Assembly (NCBI GenBank): GCA_022770425.1
Contig: JALEHY010000051.1
Coordinates: forward strand, 1 to 33,945
Direction of reading: 5' to 3'
Source: Parvimonas sp.
GTDB taxonomy: Bacteria > Bacillota > Clostridia > Tissierellales > Peptoniphilaceae
DNA: 33,945 nt
Shown here: piece by piece, positions 7,461-14,613 of the stretch
Position numbering within the stretch: position 1 is the stretch's first letter
Layout: each line of letters starts with the position of its first letter
Position numbers and translations under genes: made by a program
The notes under the pieces: generated by a model
The model's database searches: none
What the model was told of the DNA's origin: nothing
Seen by the model: the letters and a program-made list of their open reading frames with translations, nothing else

Positions 7461-9134
7461 ATGAAAAAAAACTTGAAATTAGCTTTTTTGACGGCGTTTT
7501 GTTTGGTGGTAACAGCATGCGGTAAAAAAGAACAAATGACTCAAACGACAAAACCTGAAACAAAAACCACAAAAGCGGTTAATGAATTAAATTACGGAAT
7601 AACTTCGTCACCTGAAGGAAAGTTTAATCCTTTATTTGCAAATACACAATATGATACAAATGTAAATAAGTTGGTTTATGATTCTCTTTTAAAGTTAAAT
7701 TCTAAAATAGAGTTAGAGCCTTCAATGGCTGAAAAATATGAAATTTCAGAAGATGGAAAAAAAGTTGTATTCACTTTAAGAGACGGGTTAAAATTTCATG
7801 ACGGAAAGCCTGTTACATCAAAGGACGTTAAATTTACATTATCTGCTTTGGCAAGTCCTGATTATGAGGGAGATTTGCAAAGTTATGTTCAGTCTATAGT
7901 TGGATTTAAAGAAATTCAAATGGGAACTGAAAACAATTTAAAAGGTGTTGTTTGTCCTAATGATAAAACGGTAGAAATAAATTTTGAAACACCTTATTCT
8001 CCTGTTTTGATTAATATAGGAACATTGGGAATTTTACCTTCTCACATTTGGGAAAACATTGAGATTAAAAAATGGTCTGAAGGTAATGATTTTATAACAA
8101 AGCCTATAGGTTCGGGTCCGTATAAATTGGAAGAATTTAAAATCGGGGAGTTTGCAAAACTTGTTTCGAATGAAGATTATTTTAACGGAGCTCCTAAACT
8201 TAAAACTTTTACTTTTAAAGTTATAAAAGAAGAAACGGTAAGTGCCGAACTTTTAAACGGAAGTATAGATTTAGTTGACTTATCTTCTGTTAAATCTGAT
8301 GAAGAAAAAACTTTAAAAGACGGTGGCGTTGAAGTTAAAAAATATCCTAATTCAAAAATGCAGTATATGGGATTTAATCTTAGAGATGAAAGACTTAAAG
8401 ATGTAAATTTAAGAACAGCATTCGCTTACGGAATTGACAGGGAGTCAATAGTTAAAGGGCTTTTGGAAGGAAACGGTGTAGTTATAAATACTCCGATGGT
8501 TCCGACTTTGTGGTCTTATCCTAAGACAGACTTAATTGAGTATAAATTTGATGAATCAAAAGCGAAAGAATATTTGAAAAAAGCAGGATATGAAGATACA
8601 AACGGAAATGGAGTAGTTGATAAAGACGCAAAAGATTTAGAACTTACTTTGACTGTTCCGACAGGGGATACTGTCAGAGAAAAAACCGCAACTGTAATTC
8701 AAGAAAATTTATCTAAAATCGGAGTGAAAATTAATTTAGAAATGCTTGAATTTAAAGCTACTATGGGGAAAGTGGTTGGTAATCACGAATTTGAATTGTA
8801 TTTGATGGGAAATACTCTTGATGCTGATCCGGACCCTACTCCAAACTGGTATTCAACTCAAGCATCCGACGAAAAAGGTGTGTTTGGTTGGAATATTGCA
8901 GGATTTAAATCAGAAGAAGCCGATAAGTTGATGGACGAAAACAGAAAAGCTACAAAACAAGAAGAAAGAGCAAAAATTCTTAATGAATTCGGTAAACTTT
9001 TAAACAAAGAATTACCGTGGATTCCTCTATATGCATCAGATATAGTTAAGGTGTATAATAAAGGTTTAAAAAATTATGAACCTAACACATTTGTAGATTT
9101 TTATAATGTTGAAAAATGGGAGTTGGAAAAATAA
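7461..9134 (+). CDS. Solute-binding lipoprotein of a peptide-type ABC importer (SBP_bac_5)
   Basis: Extracellular binding protein of the oligopeptide/dipeptide/nickel class, 557 residues. Lipoprotein signal peptide: charged MKKN, hydrophobic core, lipobox 'VVTAC' with Cys20, then a short polar linker. The family body is clear: 'EPSMAEKYEISEDGKKVVF', 'LRDGLKFHDGKPVTSKDVKF', 'GSGPYKLEEF' and 'DVNLRTAFAYGIDRESIV'. It begins 8 bases after the DUF3343 gene (GGGGGA ribosome site), so it is read from the same transcript as the sulfur/selenium genes. A terminator-like hairpin follows its stop, which would let the binding protein be made in excess over the permease and ATPase subunits. The ligand cannot be deduced; peptides, glutathione-like thiols and nickel complexes all occur in this family. 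Confidence 0.9.
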   Translation: MKKNLKLAFLTAFCLVVTACGKKEQMTQTTKPETKTTKAVNELNYGITSSPEGKFNPLFANTQYDTNVNKLVYDSLLKLNSKIELEPSMAEKYEISEDGKKVVFTLRDGLKFHDGKPVTSKDVKFTLSALASPDYEGDLQSYVQSIVGFKEIQMGTENNLKGVVCPNDKTVEINFETPYSPVLINIGTLGILPSHIWENIEIKKWSEGNDFITKPIGSGPYKLEEFKIGEFAKLVSNEDYFNGAPKLKTFTFKVIKEETVSAELLNGSIDLVDLSSVKSDEEKTLKDGGVEVKKYPNSKMQYMGFNLRDERLKDVNLRTAFAYGIDRESIVKGLLEGNGVVINTPMVPTLWSYPKTDLIEYKFDESKAKEYLKKAGYEDTNGNGVVDKDAKDLELTLTVPTGDTVREKTATVIQENLSKIGVKINLEMLEFKATMGKVVGNHEFELYLMGNTLDADPDPTPNWYSTQASDEKGVFGWNIAGFKSEEADKLMDENRKATKQEERAKILNEFGKLLNKELPWIPLYASDIVKVYNKGLKNYEPNTFVDFYNVEKWELEK

Positions 9135-9155
9135 TTTTCCGATTTGTAAATATTA

Positions 9156-9181
9156 AAATGGGGAGGGTTTCTCCCCTTTTT
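9156..9181 (+). terminator. Internal terminator/attenuator after the binding-protein gene
   Basis: Stem GGGGAG (9160-9165) with CTCCCC (9171-9176), loop GGTTT, flanked by AAAA on the left and TTTTTG on the right. It lies in the 120-base gap between the binding-protein and permease genes, so it probably reduces, rather than abolishes, read-through to the permease genes. Confidence 0.8.
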
Positions 9182-9185
9182 GTTT

Positions 9186-9237
9186 AAATATAATATTAAA
9201 TTTTAAGATGTAAATTTTGTAATTTAATATTATATTT
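9186..9237. repeat. 17-bp perfect inverted repeat in the importer intergenic gap
   Basis: Arms AAATATAATATTAAATT (9186-9202) and its exact complement (9221-9237), separated by 18 bases. It lies between the terminator at 9156-9181 and the permease ribosome site. It is made only of A and T, so chance is less unlikely than for mixed sequence. It could form an mRNA stem or contain a promoter (TATAAT-like runs). Confidence 0.6.
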
Positions 9238-9254
9238 AGCGGGAGATTAGGGAT

Positions 9255-10208
9255 ATGAATAAATTTATTCTAAAAAGAATAGGGATATCTGTTATAATTT
9301 TATTTGGGATTTGTATTTTTATGTTTGTAATTTTACAATTTTCTCCGGGAAATCCGTATATGGATTCTATGAAAGTTGGAATGACTCCGATGCAAATTGA
9401 AAATATGTTAATTAAAAAAGGTTATTATGATCCCTTGTATATAAAGTTTTTTAAGTGGTTAAACAGTGCTTTACATTTTGATTTCGGTTATTCTATAAAA
9501 TATGGGCAAAGTGTAACGACTTTAATATTTCAGAAAATTCCAAATACAATTTTTTTAACTTTGCCTGCACTTGTTATTGCAATTTTTCTTTCGGTTAAGA
9601 TTGGAATATTTTCCGTGTATCGTGGAGGTGTTTTTGACAAGGCGGTAGATTTTGTAAGTAGTGTAGGAATTTCAATGCCGACTTTTTTGTTAGCTATATT
9701 TTTTATAAGGTGGCTTTCTTTTGAAAATCCGATTTTTCCTGTTTCGGGAAGCGGAAGTGTTGATGAAAAAGAGGGAATATTATATTTTTTTAACAAAATT
9801 TATCATGCCGTATTGCCTATACTTGTACTTAGTTTGATTCAATTTTCATCTTTGGTCAGGTATGTCAGGGCGTTTATGCTCTCAATTAAGGATGAAGGCT
9901 ACATAATAACGTATCAAGGTTTTGGAATGACTAAATACCAAGTTTATAAAAAAATAGGGTTTAGAAATATTTTGCCACGACTTTTTACGATGATTTTTAT
10001 GGAAGTTCCGAATTTAATTTCCGGCGCACTTATTACAGAAAGTATTTTTGTATGGTCGGGACTTGGTAAATTAAATTATGATGCCGTATTTTCAAGGGAC
10101 TATCCTTTGATTATGGGGATTATTTTTGTGATATCGCTTATAGTTTTAATATCAAATTTGCTTTCGGATATTTTGAATTTTTATTTGGACAAGAGGATAG
10201 GTATTTAA
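9255..10208 (+). CDS. ABC importer permease, DppB/OppB type
   Basis: Inner-membrane permease of 317 residues, the usual size of DppB/OppB. It starts with the classic 'FILKRIGISVIILFGICIFMF' first membrane helix followed by 'QFSPGNPY', has about six membrane segments, and ends with the family region 'PNLISGALITESIFVWSGLG' (the EAA-like loop that contacts the ATPase lies just before it). A GGGAG ribosome site lies at 9241-9245. The next permease gene begins one base after its stop. With the binding protein, OppC-like permease and two ATPases it forms a complete importer. Confidence 0.92.
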   Translation: MNKFILKRIGISVIILFGICIFMFVILQFSPGNPYMDSMKVGMTPMQIENMLIKKGYYDPLYIKFFKWLNSALHFDFGYSIKYGQSVTTLIFQKIPNTIFLTLPALVIAIFLSVKIGIFSVYRGGVFDKAVDFVSSVGISMPTFLLAIFFIRWLSFENPIFPVSGSGSVDEKEGILYFFNKIYHAVLPILVLSLIQFSSLVRYVRAFMLSIKDEGYIITYQGFGMTKYQVYKKIGFRNILPRLFTMIFMEVPNLISGALITESIFVWSGLGKLNYDAVFSRDYPLIMGIIFVISLIVLISNLLSDILNFYLDKRIGI

Positions 10209-10209
10209 T

Positions 10210-11004
10210 ATGAAATTTAAATTAGTTTTAGGAAGTTCAATTCTTTTTGCAATTTTACTTTTTGTTTTTGTTACACCTTATGTTTATCAAAAAAATCCTA
10301 ATTCAGTAAATTTAACTGCTGTCGAAAAAAGTCCGTCAAAAGAAAATCCTTTAGGAACAGATGAAACGGGAAGAGATGTTTTGGCAAGACTTATGGTCGG
10401 AGGAAAAGTTTCAATTACTGTCGGAGTAGTTACAAGCATAGTAAAACTTTTTATTTCATTAATATTAGGATTTACAGCAGGATTTTTTAAAAAAATAGAC
10501 AGTATCATAATGAGACTTTGTGATATTTTTATGTGTTTTCCATTTTATGTACTTGCGATATCATTTTCAGCATTTGTGGGACCTTCTTTAAAAAATTTGA
10601 TAATTTTGATATCATTTTTTACATTTGCACCTTCTACAAGGCTGATAAGAACAGAGATAAAAACATTAAAAGATAAAGAGTTTATACAAATTTTAAAAAT
10701 AAACGGAGAAAAGAATTTTAAAATTTTAATTAATCATATAATTCCAAATTTAAAAAATACAATTCTTGTAATTTTTACAACTTCGGTAGCTACAGGGATT
10801 TTAATGGAGTCTTCTCTTTCGTTTTTCGGACTTGGGGTAAAAGAACCTATGTCAAGTTGGGGATCTATGCTTTCTGTTGCACTTAATGTTTTAAACATCC
10901 AAAAAAAATGGTGGATGTGGTTGCCGGCAGGAGTTTTGGTATTGACATTGGTGTTTTCTATAAATTTGATAGGAGAGGGACTTAGTGATGATAGAGGTAA
11001 ATGA
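10210..11004 (+). CDS. ABC importer permease, DppC/OppC type
   Basis: Permease partner of 264 residues. Typical features are the early 'NPLGTDETGRDVLARLMVGGKVS' region, about five to six membrane segments, and the conserved C-terminal 'ESSLSFFGLGVKEPMSSWGSML'. It starts one base after the upstream permease gene and overlaps the downstream ATPase gene by 17 bases, indicating coupled translation. It is slightly shorter than many OppC proteins (about 280-300), mainly because the N-terminal cytoplasmic tail is reduced. Confidence 0.92.
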   Translation: MKFKLVLGSSILFAILLFVFVTPYVYQKNPNSVNLTAVEKSPSKENPLGTDETGRDVLARLMVGGKVSITVGVVTSIVKLFISLILGFTAGFFKKIDSIIMRLCDIFMCFPFYVLAISFSAFVGPSLKNLIILISFFTFAPSTRLIRTEIKTLKDKEFIQILKINGEKNFKILINHIIPNLKNTILVIFTTSVATGILMESSLSFFGLGVKEPMSSWGSMLSVALNVLNIQKKWWMWLPAGVLVLTLVFSINLIGEGLSDDRGK

Positions 11005-11740
11005 TTTGACGATAAGTACAGAGACAAAAACTTTAGTAAAAAATGTAAGTTTTAGTTTAGGCGAAAACGAAAGTCTTGGAATAATAGGGAAGTCCGGTTC
11101 CGGAAAAAGTTTAACAGCTTTAGCAATAATGGGGCTTTTAGATAGAAAAGTTTTTAGTGTTAAAGGTAATATAAAATTTTTTGGACAAAATTTATTTGAA
11201 TTAAGTGAAAAAGACTTGGTAAATGTAAGACTTTCAAAAATAGCATTTGTTTATCAAAATCCTTTTAATACATTTTCTCCGGTCGAAAAAATTAATAAAC
11301 AAATAAATAGGATATATAAAATAAAAAAAATAAAGAGAGATAATGATAAAATTAAAGAACTTTTAAAAGAGGTTTCATTAAATGAAAGTTATCTTAACAA
11401 ATATCCATATGAACTTTCAGGGGGAGAACTTCAAAGACTCGTTATCTTAACATCACTTTTATTCAATCCAATGCTTTTGATTTGTGATGAACCGACAACT
11501 TCTTTGGATGAAGAAACAGGGATCAGGATAATTGAACTTTTAAATAAAATAAGGGTTAAAAATAAACTCGCTCTTATATTTATAACACATGATTTAAGTA
11601 TTGTTGATAAAATAAGTCAAAAACTTATTATTATGAATGACGGAGAAATTATAGAAAGAGGAAAAACTTTTGATATTTTGGAAAATCCTAAGTCGGATTA
11701 TACAAAAAAGTTACTCGTTTTTTCAAAATTAGGTGATTAA
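10988..11740 (+). CDS. ABC importer ATPase 1 (DppD/OppD-like, short form)
   Basis: Nucleotide-binding subunit of about 250 residues. Walker A 'GKSGSGKS', Q-loop 'FVYQNPF', signature 'LSGGELQRL', Walker B 'LLICDEPTTSLD' and the H-loop 'FITHD' are all intact. I prefer ATG 10988 over the in-frame GTG at 10985, since both share GGAGAGGG at 10973-10980. It overlaps the permease gene by 17 bases and abuts the next ATPase gene. It lacks the C-terminal oligopeptide/dipeptide transporter extension (about 60-80 residues, often with an Fe-S cluster) seen in full OppD, so it resembles the compact NikD-like ATPases. Confidence 0.9.
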   Translation: MIEVNDLTISTETKTLVKNVSFSLGENESLGIIGKSGSGKSLTALAIMGLLDRKVFSVKGNIKFFGQNLFELSEKDLVNVRLSKIAFVYQNPFNTFSPVEKINKQINRIYKIKKIKRDNDKIKELLKEVSLNESYLNKYPYELSGGELQRLVILTSLLFNPMLLICDEPTTSLDEETGIRIIELLNKIRVKNKLALIFITHDLSIVDKISQKLIIMNDGEIIERGKTFDILENPKSDYTKKLLVFSKLGD

Positions 11741-12352
11741 ATGTTAGAAATTAAAGATTTAACTGTAAAGTATGATGAAATTATTTTAGAAAATATAAAT
11801 TTGAGGTTAGAAAATAAAATTTACGGACTTCAAGGTGTTTCCGGTTCCGGAAAGAGCAGTTTTATAAAGGCGATACTCGGACTTATAAATTACAAAGGGG
11901 AAATTTTATTTGACGGGGAAATTTTAAAAAACACAAGAGGGTTTCAAATTGTGTTTCAAAATCCTTTTAATTCTTTTGATCCTAAAAGAACGATAGAATT
12001 TTCCATTTTGGAGATTATGAAAATAAATAAAAGTAATTTGAATGTAGAAGAAATTCTCAAAGTTTGTGATATTGAAATGAGTTTTTTAAAAAAGTATCCA
12101 CACGAATTGTCAGGAGGAGAACTTCAGAGAATGTCCATAGCAAGAGCTTTACTTTCTAATCCTAAAGTTATATTTTTTGATGAGCCAACCTCTGCACTTG
12201 ACGTTGAAAATCAAAAAAATATTTTGGATTTGATAAAAAAAATAAAAGATAAATTGATAATTTTTATATCTCATGATAAAAAAGTTATAAATTACATTTC
12301 AGATGAGAAATTATTTTTAAATAAAGAAAGTAAGAAAATAGAAAAAATTTGA
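11741..12352 (+). CDS. ABC importer ATPase 2 (DppF/OppF-like, short form)
   Basis: Second nucleotide-binding subunit, only 203 residues, against about 250-330 for usual OppF/NikE. All catalytic motifs are present: Walker A 'GVSGSGKSS', Q-loop 'IVFQNPF', 'LSGGELQRMSIARAL', Walker B 'VIFFDEPTSALD' and the H-loop 'FISHD'. The shortness comes from the trimmed C-terminus and the absence of the oligopeptide-transporter tail. It starts at the base after the previous stop, and the iron-sulfur protein gene starts 8 bases after its own stop, so all are probably co-translated. Confidence 0.88.
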   Translation: MLEIKDLTVKYDEIILENINLRLENKIYGLQGVSGSGKSSFIKAILGLINYKGEILFDGEILKNTRGFQIVFQNPFNSFDPKRTIEFSILEIMKINKSNLNVEEILKVCDIEMSFLKKYPHELSGGELQRMSIARALLSNPKVIFFDEPTSALDVENQKNILDLIKKIKDKLIIFISHDKKVINYISDEKLFLNKESKKIEKI

Positions 12353-12359
12353 GGTAATT

Positions 12360-13316
12360 ATGAAAGACTATTTAAAAAAAGTGGAAGATGAGTGTATAAG
12401 TTGTGGGGCTTGTACTAAAAAATGTTTATTTTTAAGCAAATATAAAATGGATTTAAAAACATTTGCTCATTCTCCAAAACTTGCAAAAAGTTGTTTTATG
12501 TGTGACAGTTGTCTTAGGGCGTGTCCGTTGGATTTGGACGGGGCAAAGGTTGCAATTTCACACAGAGAGGATTTAAATGATTATAAGACAGTAAAGTTTA
12601 TGAAATCTCCGTATAAATTCAGAAATAATTCAAAAGCTCAAACAAAAGATATTTTAATGTTCGGTTGCTCGTTTCCTGCACATTACCCGAAAACTACCAA
12701 ACATCTTATAGAACTTTTTGAAGGGAAAATGGATTTTTCGATAGATTGTTGCGGAAAACCGTTAGAGGACAGCGGGCTTATAAAAGATTTTGAAAAAAAT
12801 CTTTACAGATTAACAAAAATGTATAAGTCAAAGGGAGTTAAAAGAATAGTTACAGTATGTCCTAATTGTTTTTACTTTTTTAAGGAAAAACTTGATTTTG
12901 AGGTAATTTCTGTATATCAAAAACTTAAAGAGGAAAATTTATTTGAAAGTATTGATGAAGTCGCTGAGATATTTATGCCTTGTCCGGATAAAAAAGATAA
13001 AATTTTATTAAATCAAGTGAAAGAATTTGTACCAAACGGAAAGGTAAAATTTAAAAAAGTTATGTGTTGTGGAATGGGTGGAGGAGCTAAAAGTGTAGAG
13101 AAAGATTTAAGTGATATGATGATGAATCAGATAAAAAATGAAGTTACCGAAAATATATATACATATTGTGCAAGTTGTTCTTTAAGTTTTAAAAGAGCCA
13201 ATATAAAAAACGTAAAACATATACTAAGTGAAATTTTACATATAAATGAAACTGTTGATGATTCGTATCTTAAAAATTCTATAAGACTAAAATACTATAA
13301 AATCGGAAGAAAATAA
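12360..13316 (+). CDS. Hdr-like iron-sulfur protein: two 4Fe-4S motifs plus two CCG domains
   Basis: A 318-residue soluble redox protein of the HdrD/GlpC/LutA class. The N-terminus has two ferredoxin motifs: Cys12, 15, 18, 22 and Cys45, 48, 51, 55 (the last followed by Pro). Then come two complete CCG (cysteine-rich) domains: Cys103, Cys130-131, Cys167, Cys170; and Cys208, Cys236-237, Cys270, Cys273. In heterodisulfide reductases CCG domains bind noncubane 4Fe-4S clusters that cleave disulfides. No flavin or membrane partner gene is adjacent. It begins 8 bases after the last ATPase gene (ribosome site GAGGTAA), so it is the last member of the sulfur/selenium and importer gene set; a role in reducing an imported disulfide or handling persulfide is inference. 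Alternatives are a lactate or glycerol-phosphate dehydrogenase subunit, but their partners are absent. Confidence 0.85.
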   Translation: MKDYLKKVEDECISCGACTKKCLFLSKYKMDLKTFAHSPKLAKSCFMCDSCLRACPLDLDGAKVAISHREDLNDYKTVKFMKSPYKFRNNSKAQTKDILMFGCSFPAHYPKTTKHLIELFEGKMDFSIDCCGKPLEDSGLIKDFEKNLYRLTKMYKSKGVKRIVTVCPNCFYFFKEKLDFEVISVYQKLKEENLFESIDEVAEIFMPCPDKKDKILLNQVKEFVPNGKVKFKKVMCCGMGGGAKSVEKDLSDMMMNQIKNEVTENIYTYCASCSLSFKRANIKNVKHILSEILHINETVDDSYLKNSIRLKYYKIGRK

Positions 13317-13331
13317 AAATATTGCTTTGTT

Positions 13332-13359
13332 AAAGTTTTGTTCAAAAAGTTTTGTTCAA
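13332..13359 (+). repeat. 14-bp perfect tandem duplication
   Basis: AAAGTTTTGTTCAA occurs twice head to tail (13332-13345, 13346-13359). It lies just upstream of the dehydrogenase pseudogene. A shorter TGTTCAAA match occurs again at 13878-13885, ahead of the response-regulator gene. It could be an operator or a slippage product. Confidence 0.7.
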
Positions 13360-13459
13360 AACGGCGTGAAGTGATATTATTATGTCGTGAATTGTTGTTA
13401 AACATTTTGTGTTTAGTTGGTATAATTTTTTTAAAGTTTTACGATAAAGGATAAATTAG

Positions 13460-13850
13460 ATGAAAGTAATATTATTAACCGTAGCAAGTAGCGGTATTGG
13501 AAAATAAACAGTTGAATTTTTAGCTAAGGAAGGTCATAAAGTATATGCAGGAGTAAGAAGAGTTGCGGAAATGGACTCTTTAAAGATGTTTGGAGTTGTT
13601 CCTATGGAATTGGACGTTACAAATGAAGAGTCGAAAAATTGCTGACAGAATAAGAAAACAATATAAAGTTAATATGATGTCAAACTCAATTATTGTTTCA
13701 AAAGTTGTAAACAGTTACATACCTAAACCAAGATACTTAACCGGATTTATGGCAAAACCTTTCGTGTTTTTACATACAATTTTACCGACAAAATTATTTG
13801 ATTATATAATGTTGAATTATTGCAAAAGGTTAATCAATATTTTTCGGTGA
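13460..13850 (+). pseudogene. Short-chain dehydrogenase/reductase pseudogene with stop and internal deletion
   Basis: From ATG 13460 the frame reads 'MKVILLTVASSGIGK', then a TAA stop at 13505-13507, then continues 'TVEFLAKEGHKVYAG' up to 'VPMELDVTNEES'. This is the Rossmann start of an SDR (TGxxxGxG, here TVASSGIG, so a glycine is also lost) through the DV motif. The frame then ends at a TGA near 13645, and a second frame, open to 13850, encodes a typical SDR C-terminus 'KPRYLTGFMAKPFVFLH'. The middle, including the catalytic Ser and YxxxK (roughly 140-150 residues), is missing. The gene is thus dead by point mutation, deletion and frameshift. A TTG-started 86-codon frame at 13590-13850 is an artefact of this junction. 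Confidence 0.85.
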
Positions 13851-13877
13851 TGTTTTTAATTTGTGTAATAATTGTTC

Positions 13878-13906
13878 TGTTCAAATAACTTTGTTTTTGA
13901 TATAAT
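13878..13906 (+). promoter_or_regulatory. Possible promoter of the two-component system
   Basis: Perfect TATAAT at 13901-13906 with a weak -35 TGTTCA at 13878-13883 (spacer 17). The -35 overlaps the third TGTTCAAA copy. The ribosome site GAGGTGA follows at 13913-13919. Confidence 0.4.
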
Positions 13907-13923
13907 TTGGTTGAGGTGAATTT

Positions 13924-14613
13924 ATGAAGATTTTGATAGTTGAAGATGATGATAATATATTTGATATTTTAAAAGATGAGCTTTTGTCTTGGGGGTATGA
14001 AGTCAGAGGAATTTCAAAATTTAATCAAATTACAGATGAATTTTTAGATTTTAAGCCACATTTGGTGTTAATGGATATTGTACTTCCATATAATAACGGT
14101 TATTTTTGGTGTCAGGAAATTAGAAAACTTTCTAATGTTCCTATTATATTTATATCCTCGAAAAGTGAAAATATGGATATAGTTATGGGGATACAATTTG
14201 GAGGAGATGATTATATTACCAAACCTTTGGATTTGAATGTTACATCTGCAAAAATAAAAGCGGTTTTGAGAAGAAGTTATGACTTTGTGGGAGAAAATAA
14301 CATCTTAACTTTTAATAATGTTTATTTATATTTTGATGAAAATAAGATAAAGTTTAAAGATGAGCAGATAGATTTGACTAATACCGAAAATATAATTTCA
14401 CAAATGCTTTTTAAAGCAAAGGGTTGTGTTGTATCAAGAGAGTCTATAATGGAAAAATGTTGGCATGGGGACGATTATATTGATGACAACACTTTGGCTG
14501 TCAATATAACAAGACTTCGAAAAAAATTATCGTCAATAGGATTAACCGACTTTATTAAAACAAAAAAAAGTAAAGGGTATTACTTGGACAAGGAGTTTTC
14601 ATGGAAAAAATAA
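13924..14613 (+). CDS. OmpR/PhoB-family response regulator, Bce (BceR/GraR) type
   Basis: DNA-binding response regulator of 229 residues. The receiver domain (1-115) has the acidic pocket Glu7-Asp8-Asp9, the phospho-acceptor Asp51 in 'LVLMDIVLP', Ser78 in place of the common Thr, and Lys100 in 'DYITKPL'. A winged-helix effector domain covers about 130-225 ('ENIISQMLFKAKGCVVSRE', 'NTLAVNITRLRKKL', 'KTKKSKGYYL'). The sequence resembles BceR/GraR regulators, which respond to cell-envelope antimicrobials. The kinase gene overlaps its end by 13 bases. The regulon is not known; the nearest downstream gene is the adhesin at 15775, not a BceAB transporter. Confidence 0.9.
   Translation: MKILIVEDDDNIFDILKDELLSWGYEVRGISKFNQITDEFLDFKPHLVLMDIVLPYNNGYFWCQEIRKLSNVPIIFISSKSENMDIVMGIQFGGDDYITKPLDLNVTSAKIKAVLRRSYDFVGENNILTFNNVYLYFDENKIKFKDEQIDLTNTENIISQMLFKAKGCVVSRESIMEKCWHGDDYIDDNTLAVNITRLRKKLSSIGLTDFIKTKKSKGYYLDKEFSWKK

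Noticed and set aside
13590..13850. 86-codon frame starting at TTG 13590
   Set aside because: It begins in the wrong frame of the dehydrogenase pseudogene; only its second part matches the SDR C-terminus, so it is a by-product of the deletion junction.
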